A stretch of 64,000 nucleotides of DNA, from contig NC_061510.1 of the NCBI RefSeq assembly GCF_022539505.1, forward strand, positions 229,659,322-229,723,321, given 5' to 3'. Source of the stretch: Lolium rigidum. Taxonomy: Eukaryota > Streptophyta > Magnoliopsida > Poales > Poaceae. The position numbers and the translations under genes are program-made. Position 1 is the first letter of the stretch, and each line of letters opens with the position of its first letter. Of the stretch, positions 58,061 to 64,000 are shown piece by piece. Under the pieces are notes generated by a model, which did no database searches, was not told the DNA's origin, and worked only from the letters and a program-made list of their open reading frames with translations.

Positions 58061-58514
58061 CCATAATTTAGATAAATCGAACAAGAGGGCAAGCATCGTT
58101 GTACTGTCATAATCATGGCATACGATACCACAAAAGGATGGGCAAGAAAGACAGCAGGTGTTGAGCCAAATCCCTAGTTCATACACAATCATACTGTTGG
58201 GAAACCATCCGAACCTACAAAATTCCTTGCGTGGCTCAGACTCTCCGCTGGTGCAAGAATTTTACATGATTGATTTTGGATAATTTTCTAAAACAGAGAA
58301 TAAACAGTGGTTATTTGCATTCCTTCCAGTTCAATCATTTGCAATACGTAGAACAGTTGTTTCAGTAATCAGGTGCAATTCCAATTTCCATCTCCACCTT
58401 CGCAGAGTGGCCGGCAGCATGGAAATCCAATCCCGAACCAATCAACATTTGTTGATGCCAATCTATGGCTGAATCCTTCTTCCTACGACGGATGCTTCAG
58501 TCGATCAGTAGCTT
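58061..58514. other. 3' flank of the beta-xylosidase gene
   Basis: Between the LINE remnant and the stop codon of the GH3 gene. It should contain the 3' UTR. No repeat or further gene recognised. Confidence 0.5.
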
Positions 58515-60606
58515 CTATACCCCTAGCTGCTCAACCGCGAGCGTGACCGAGTGGGTCAGCTCGCCGATCGTCAGGCTGTGCTCGCCCACGGGGATCCTTC
58601 GGACCCCGTCCCGGTCGGCGACGCTGAGGCCGTTGCAGACGTCCAGCCCCATCTTGACGCGGGCCACGCCACCGGCGGGCACGTGCACCTTCTCGAACGC
58701 CACCAGCTGCCAAGCAGGCGCGCCGTGGGCGGCGGCGGCCGCCGCCGGAGGGGACGCGTACACGAGCACCGTGTGCGCGCCGTCCCGGTCGCCGACGTTC
58801 TTCACGTCGACGTGGACCGGGATGCTCAGTCCCTCGCACCGCGCGTGGGAGACGCGCACGTCGGCGGCGGCGTGACCAAGATGTGCCGTTGTGTTGAGGG
58901 AGGAGGCGGTGGCGGCGTGGTGGCCGGTGAGCCGGACGGAGAGCTGCGCCGGCGCGTGCGCGAGCGTGTGGGTGAACTTGGTGTAGCTTAGGCCGTGCCC
59001 GAACGGGTGGATCGTCGGGCCGGTGTAGAACCGGTACGTTCGGCCGGGGTACCCCTTCGCCGGGTCGGCGCGCATCGCCATGTTCGTCATCGGCGCCTTC
59101 TGCAGGTAATCCTGTGGGTACCATGTCACCGGCAGCTTCCCTCCTGCATCATTTCCAATCCCAAATCAATCAAACTCATAATCTTGGTTCAAAGGTTTCA
59201 TGTTCTCAATCAATTTGTGCCATTTTGTGGTAGTATATTTTTTTGTTCAAGTCAGTGTTGGTACCTGGGTTGTGGTGACCGAAGATCACGTCAGCGATGG
59301 CCTGCCCGCCAGCCTGACCGGGGTACCCTGCCCAAAGGATGCCAGCGACCTTCCGGTCGTTCTGCGCGAACGTAATGTCGACGGGCCCGCCGGACATGAG
59401 CACCAGGATCACCGGCCCTTTGGCGGCCTTCGCCACCGCGGAGACGAGTTCTGCCTGGCGTCCAGGAAGGAGCAGGCTTGTCCGGTCCAGGCCCTCGGCC
59501 TCGATCTTCTGATCGAGTCCAACAATGACGATGGTGGCGTCGGCACGGCGGGCCGCGTCGACGGCAGCGGCGATCGGCTGGTTGCCTCCTTGGCATGCCA
59601 CGTCAGTGCAGCCCGCCTGGTGCAATGCGGTCTTCACGTACCTGCCGATGCCCTGCAACGGCGTGGTGTACCCGCACGGCTTACCGGCGTAGTTCCCGAT
59701 CATGGCGACGGTGGCTTCGGCGTGCGGGCCGACGACGGCGACGGTGCGGTGTGTCGCCGGTGTGAGCGGCAGCGCAGCGCCGGCGTTCTTGAGCAGCACG
59801 ACGCTCTGCCTCGCCGCCTCGAGCGCCAGGTCCTGGTGCGCCCGGGTGCACACGTGCTGAGGTCCGAGGTGTCCAAACGGCTGCGTGGCCAGGTCGCCGT
59901 CGTACATCCCGAGCCGCATCTGCACGATGACGGTGTTGGTGACGGCGGCGTCGATGTCGGCGTCGGACACCTTCCGCTGCGCGACGGCGCCCTCGGTGTA
60001 CTGCGCGAGGAACGGGCCGCAGTCGAGGTCCAGCCCGGCCCGGAGCGTGGCGGCGACGGCGTCCTCGTGGGTCCTGGTGTAGTGCTGGTCGCTGAAGAAG
60101 ACGTCGACGGAGTCGCAGTCGGAGACGATGTACCCCTCGAGCTGCCACTTGCCGCGGATGGTGCCGCGGAGGAAGGACTCATCGGCGCAGGTGGGCACAC
60201 CGTTGACCTGGTTGTAGGAGCACATGACGCTGGCAGCGCGGCCATCGACGACGCAGGACTTGAAGGGCACGTTGAAGGTGTCCTCCAGGTCCTGCGGGGT
60301 GACGACGGCGTTGAAGTGGAAGCGGTCGGTGCCGGACCAGCTGTCGAGGTCGTAGGCCGTGAAGTGCTTGCAGCAGGCGGCGGTCTTGAGACGCGTGTGG
60401 CCGCCGTGGTGACCTCCGCCGCCGTAGGGCTGCTGGAGGCCGCGGACGTAGGCGGCGGCGTAGCGGCCGGACACGGCGGGGTCCTCGCCGGGGGTCTCCT
60501 GGCCGCGGCCCCACCGCGGGTCCCGGAAGATGTTCACGTTGGGGCTCCAGAAGGTCAGCCCCGCCTGACCGCCGTTGTACATTGCACGTCCCTCGTCTGA
60601 CACCGC
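58515..60606 (-). CDS. Beta-D-xylosidase / alpha-L-arabinofuranosidase, GH3 family; 3' two exons, N-terminus not found
   Basis: Two exons, 60606-59265 and 59143-58515, join in phase across a 121-base GT-AG intron into about 655 codons without a stop or frameshift. The GH3 catalytic domain shows [28 protein letters not shown] and the nucleophile Asp in VSDCDSV (codon 60118-60120). The C-terminal GH3 domain follows ([31 protein letters not shown]) and then a fibronectin III-like domain ([25 protein letters not shown]). Family members are about 770 residues, secreted to the cell wall, and trim xylan and arabinoxylan. The first exon here starts after an acceptor (ttgcatccag) at [11 protein letters not shown], so an upstream exon of some 115-120 residues, with the signal peptide, is needed. 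I find none up to 64000. It is either behind an intron of over 3 kb or lost. Confidence 0.93.
59144..59264 (-). other. Intron of the GH3 gene
   Basis: Donor CCAG|GTACCA, acceptor ATGCAG|GAGGG on the minus strand. It splits a Gly codon and restores the conserved [10 protein letters not shown] block. Confidence 0.9.
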
Positions 60607-63600
60607 CTGGATGCAAGATACACGTATGTTATTGCAGAGATAATATTACACGTACTGTAGATACAATACATACATCAGAGAACAAATACAGCAGGAATCA
60701 AAGCGAAATGTACTTTTAAACCCATGTGAAAATCCTACTGCCACCATAAAAACAATTTAAAATATCAAAAAATTCTGAACAAAATTTCGTGGACATACAT
60801 TGACATTCTATGTCCACACGTCAAGTTTCGCGAACAATCAATTTTTTTTGTGTCCTGTGCAAGAAAGGTAAAGAAAAGATCTCGTGAAGAGTCTTTTTTA
60901 GCACCGGTTTCTCTCATTTTTATGTACAACATAAAAAATATGAATGTGTAAAAACGTTTTGGTATAACGTCGAGATGTACCTGCTACATTTTTTTGTCAG
61001 AGAGCATATGCACCTGTGTGCAAAAACGTCTTGGTATATATGCTCCTTACTGACTGTACTTTGACGAAAGCTTGTAATTCTAGTAGAAAGGTACCCTAAT
61101 TAGGGTACCTTTTTTTTTTGCCCCGTTTCTAAAAAAAAAAAGGTACCCTAATTTTTCATGGTGGATCAAAGGCACGTTTGTTATTGCAAATTGTTTCAGA
61201 TCGCCTGAACTTGAGCGTGGAGTTTTGCAGCCCCAGCAACATGGCTTTTTTTATTAAAAAGAATGACAATTCAAAATTTTGAAAGAAAACTTATTTTCTT
61301 CTTTTAGATGTAGAAAAGTGCCAAATCTTAATTAGAACTTCCTTATTATAGGTTGCACAAAAAGTAGAAAAGTATGGATACTACCTCTAGTTCCACTAAA
61401 TAAGTCTTATATTTCTAAAAATGTAAACGACGCAAAGTTTGACTCAACATTTAGAAAAATCATTAATATGTACTGTAGTACAATTCAAAATCAACACCGT
61501 TAGGTAAATCATGAAATTTATTTTCATATAATAGCTATATAATATCATAGTCTTTGACAGTTTTTTTTAAAGTTTAGTTGGACCTTACTTATCTTGATTT
61601 TATTTTTAAAAATAGAATTTATTGATTAGATCGGAGGAACATTACAAGATTTAAACCTCTAAAATTCGTTAGATTATTTTTTTAAAATTCCGAGTTAAGA
61701 TTTTGCACAAATACATCATTTACCAACCTCTAGGATTTATTTTTAAAAAATTCCAAACAAGGGGCTACGTTTGTACTTTCCGACGATCGCGTGCAAAAGG
61801 CAAGCAGTAAACAAGTGAGAAAAAGAAAATAGCAAGAGGAATCTTGCAGTGGCACGGCCGTCTAAGCAGGATGATATCTCTGCGTCTCCAATCACGTGGG
61901 TAAGCTGGAAGGATAATGTTACTGTAGCCTGTCACGTCAAGTTACGATGCACGTGACTGAATGGATTAACAGACCAGAAGACACAAGTCCAGTCGCAAGT
62001 TGCTCGAAAGTCTGCACGGAACTACCTTGCCTTGACTTGCATGATTGTTTAATCTTGACAGGGCCACCATTAGTTGTCAAGATTTTGTTTTTTCGTTTTC
62101 CTTTTTGTTCTAAGCTCTGAAGAGTGACAACAATGTGAGTAACTATAGTGCAACTACTCCACGAAGAAGTCAAGAGCTACCGAACCAATGTTGCCAATAG
62201 AGTATTGATCTGCGTAGAACAGCACTGACACAAGCGATCGACATACTTAGGATGAAAGCAAAACGTGTAAGAAAGGAAGACATGCCAAACGAGAACAAAG
62301 GTTGTCCAATGACAGCAAGAGTACAGACCACAATACACCCTACTGCCATCCATGGACCTATATTGTCTTGTAACCGTAAGTGTCACCACTAATTCATTTC
62401 CTACCATATATATTCCTCTGAATTCTCTGCTTGGTTTGGGTTAGACAAAGCTGAGATTCGGCTAAGCTAGAGACAATATGTTTTTGGTGTGGCTAGGCTG
62501 GCTCGCACATGGGTGCATCTTGCCCCATACTGCCATTGGCCGACCATGAATTCCACTAGCTCCTCCATTCCTTCCTTTCTGAAATATAAACAGACAGGAG
62601 TACCTAGCAACTAGATCTGCGCACCATGCATTGTGGTGATGAAATAGTGTGGCAGGCAGAGGCAGGTGTTTGCAACTTGCAAGCTGCTTGCCGGGTACAT
62701 AAGTGGAATTTCTGCAGCATAAATTTAATTTCATCGATGCCCTTTTTTCTTTGTTTGGATGAATGAATTGTTGTCCTTGGATTTGCAGTAAAAGTAGACT
62801 TAAAAGGTTAAAGGCGGGCACTTGCGAAAGGGCATATGGGGATAGGCTGCCTTTCCTGGTCCATCATCACACATGTTGTAGGTTCCACGCCTCCCTCCTA
62901 TCCATCTACCAATCAAATCGTCCCTACACGCCGGCCGTACCACTGGACGATGCTACCCTACGTGTTGGTCCAGTGCAACAGTGCAGGGTACATAGTTAGT
63001 TGGATCCGTTCTAGTAACTGAACCTACCTCACACAATCACTATTTTGATAACTGAATAATATTGAGTAAAATACATGGCAAGTACTTAAACTTGTCGGCC
63101 GGATTCAGATTGGTCACTGTACTTTAGAGATACCAGTTTACGGTAACTAAATACGAGTTGTGGACTCACGTACGGTCACTGGCTCTTGGAACTGCATGTA
63201 TTTGCTGACGTGGTGCTCGGGTACCCACATGCCAGCACACATACGTGAGATTCAGTATAGTATATTGTTTTGCAAAAAGAACCTCTAGACTTTGGACGTG
63301 TAGAAACAATCCACCCATCCCGTTCGTCTCCTCGAGTACCAGATCTGGTGACTGCCCCCCTCCTTTGCACGCCGGCGCTGCCTCGACGCCCCACCCAGAC
63401 TCACCGCGGGCGCCTAGAGCAGAAGAAGCAGCCGATGTCCCCTACCTCGTATCCCTCAACTCCGGGGACCTACGCTGGACCACGTCCTTGGCAGCGGTCG
63501 CGCTCCAACCAACCTTCGCCGCGGCGCGCCCCAACCAGCTTCCCAGGCGAAGTCTTCCTACAGCGCCGCCTCGCCCTCCATAACCTCGTGTTTTGGTGGA

Positions 63601-63639
63601 TGCGCATCACACCATCGCAACAGGCCGCTAGGCGGTAGG
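60607..63639. other. Gene-free flank upstream of the GH3 exons
   Basis: Mostly AT-rich to about 61800, then mixed, with a GC-rich patch at 63290-63640. It would be intron 1 if the missing exon lies further right. I looked for the GH3 N-terminal exon on the minus strand (for example an EWWSEALHG block) and saw none. At 61378-61600 a sequence with inverted aaagtttga/tggac-type ends might be an old MITE, not firm. Frames in the GC-rich patch match nothing I know. Confidence 0.6.
61087..61112. repeat. Perfect 26-bp palindrome
   Basis: Arms aaaggtaccctaa and ttagggtaccttt abut with no loop. A third copy of the arm (aaaaggtaccctaattt) follows near 61138. Confidence 0.9.
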
Positions 63640-64000
63640 TGTAATATCCCAGGTAATGGGGTTACAAAAATAGAGGAAACAGATGTGTGCATTGCATTCA
63701 TGCATAGAAAATCTGGGGAATTTTCGCGCTTTAAAGTAAAACGATCCACGAATGGCGAAGTTTCACTTGACCTTGGTGGAATTGAAGTAGCACATCAAGT
63801 CAAGCGCTATAAACCTCAATGTGACTTTGTTAAAACATTGTTTTGGGTAGAGATAATTTGATCTAAGGGATTAGATCAAATGGAATTAAAATCAACACAA
63901 GAATTTATTAATCAAGGATCAACTACTTGATCTTATTAAAGATCACAACATGATATTCCTTGCCATAACATATGAACATCCATGTAATTGGAAATCAAGT
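63640..64000 (+). repeat. Start of an F/H-type LTR, opposite orientation (runs off the window)
   Basis: tgtaatatcccagg, then a gcattgcat block, then ctggggaattttcgcgcttt, mirrors the minus-strand start of H. It is therefore the beginning of an LTR of the same or a related family, in the plus orientation. No polypurine tract precedes it. Confidence 0.7.

Noticed and set aside
59200..60600. 466-codon plus-strand open frame opposite the GH3 gene
   Set aside because: It is the exact antisense of a GC-rich real exon, where stop codons are rare in all frames. It has no domain and the sense strand matches GH3 throughout.
61378..61600. Stowaway-like MITE
   Set aside because: Terminal similarity is weak and no TA duplication could be established, so it is mentioned only in the flank description.
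63270..63639. GC-rich patch as the missing GH3 exon or another gene
   Set aside because: No minus-strand similarity to the GH3 N-terminus, and plus-strand frames are proline/arginine-rich without a recognisable domain.
1..64000. tRNA or rRNA genes
   Set aside because: tRNA-like strings are primer-binding sites complementary to tRNA 3' ends; no cloverleaf or rRNA sequence was seen.

Overview
The window looks like intergenic DNA from a large-genome grass, most likely Pooideae (Triticeae, Aveneae or Poeae). The LTR termini, tRNA-Asp type primer sites, Athila/Tat/chromovirus-like Gypsy elements and a GC-rich grass-style exon structure all point that way; no species is claimed. Apart from one enzyme gene near the right end, everything recognisable is transposable element. 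There is one 100-base run of N (4865-4964).

Layout. 1-4864: two head-to-tail copies of the non-coding internal domain of an Athila-like element, joined by a 70-bp LTR remnant. 4965-42180: a four-level nest. The outermost is chromovirus-like element D (long LTRs, gag only, pol deleted; its left end is in the gap). Inserted in its 5' LTR is E (5427-33182, TSD gttag), a Tat-lineage Gypsy element on the minus strand with gag, protease, reverse transcriptase, two RNase H domains, integrase and a spliced antisense gene with its own TATA box. Inserted in E's pol is B (12074-26898, TSD gatag), a non-autonomous Athila-like element. Inserted in B's 5' LTR is C (17537-25702, TSD atgca), a related element with gag-protease only. 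42181-42463: PIF/Harbinger transposase scrap. 42464-48197: Tat-like LTR pieces split by solo LTR F (42793-47366). 48198-56780: a degraded Athila-like element (K) split by solo LTR H (50967-56046, TSD catac), of the same family as F. About 56880-58060: LINE remnant. 58515-60606: two intact 3' exons of a GH3 beta-D-xylosidase on the minus strand, with the expected N-terminal exon not found. 60607-63639: AT-rich flank with no gene seen. 63640 to the end: start of another F/H-type LTR in the opposite orientation.

How the parts relate. Only E once carried a full set of retrotransposition genes, and it is dead: repeated nonsense codons, a gag frameshift, a lost catalytic Asp in RT and the B insertion. 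B and C share a non-coding internal domain and LTR starts, and both lack pol, so they must have used enzymes from elsewhere. The most interesting item is E's antisense gene. It has a promoter, seven exons with consensus splice sites, a Transposase_28-like domain, a nuclear localisation signal, a sequence fitting the PCNA-interacting (PIP) box exactly, coiled coils and an acidic tail. The second is a fossil LTR/primer-site junction inside the LTRs of B, which shows how that LTR grew.
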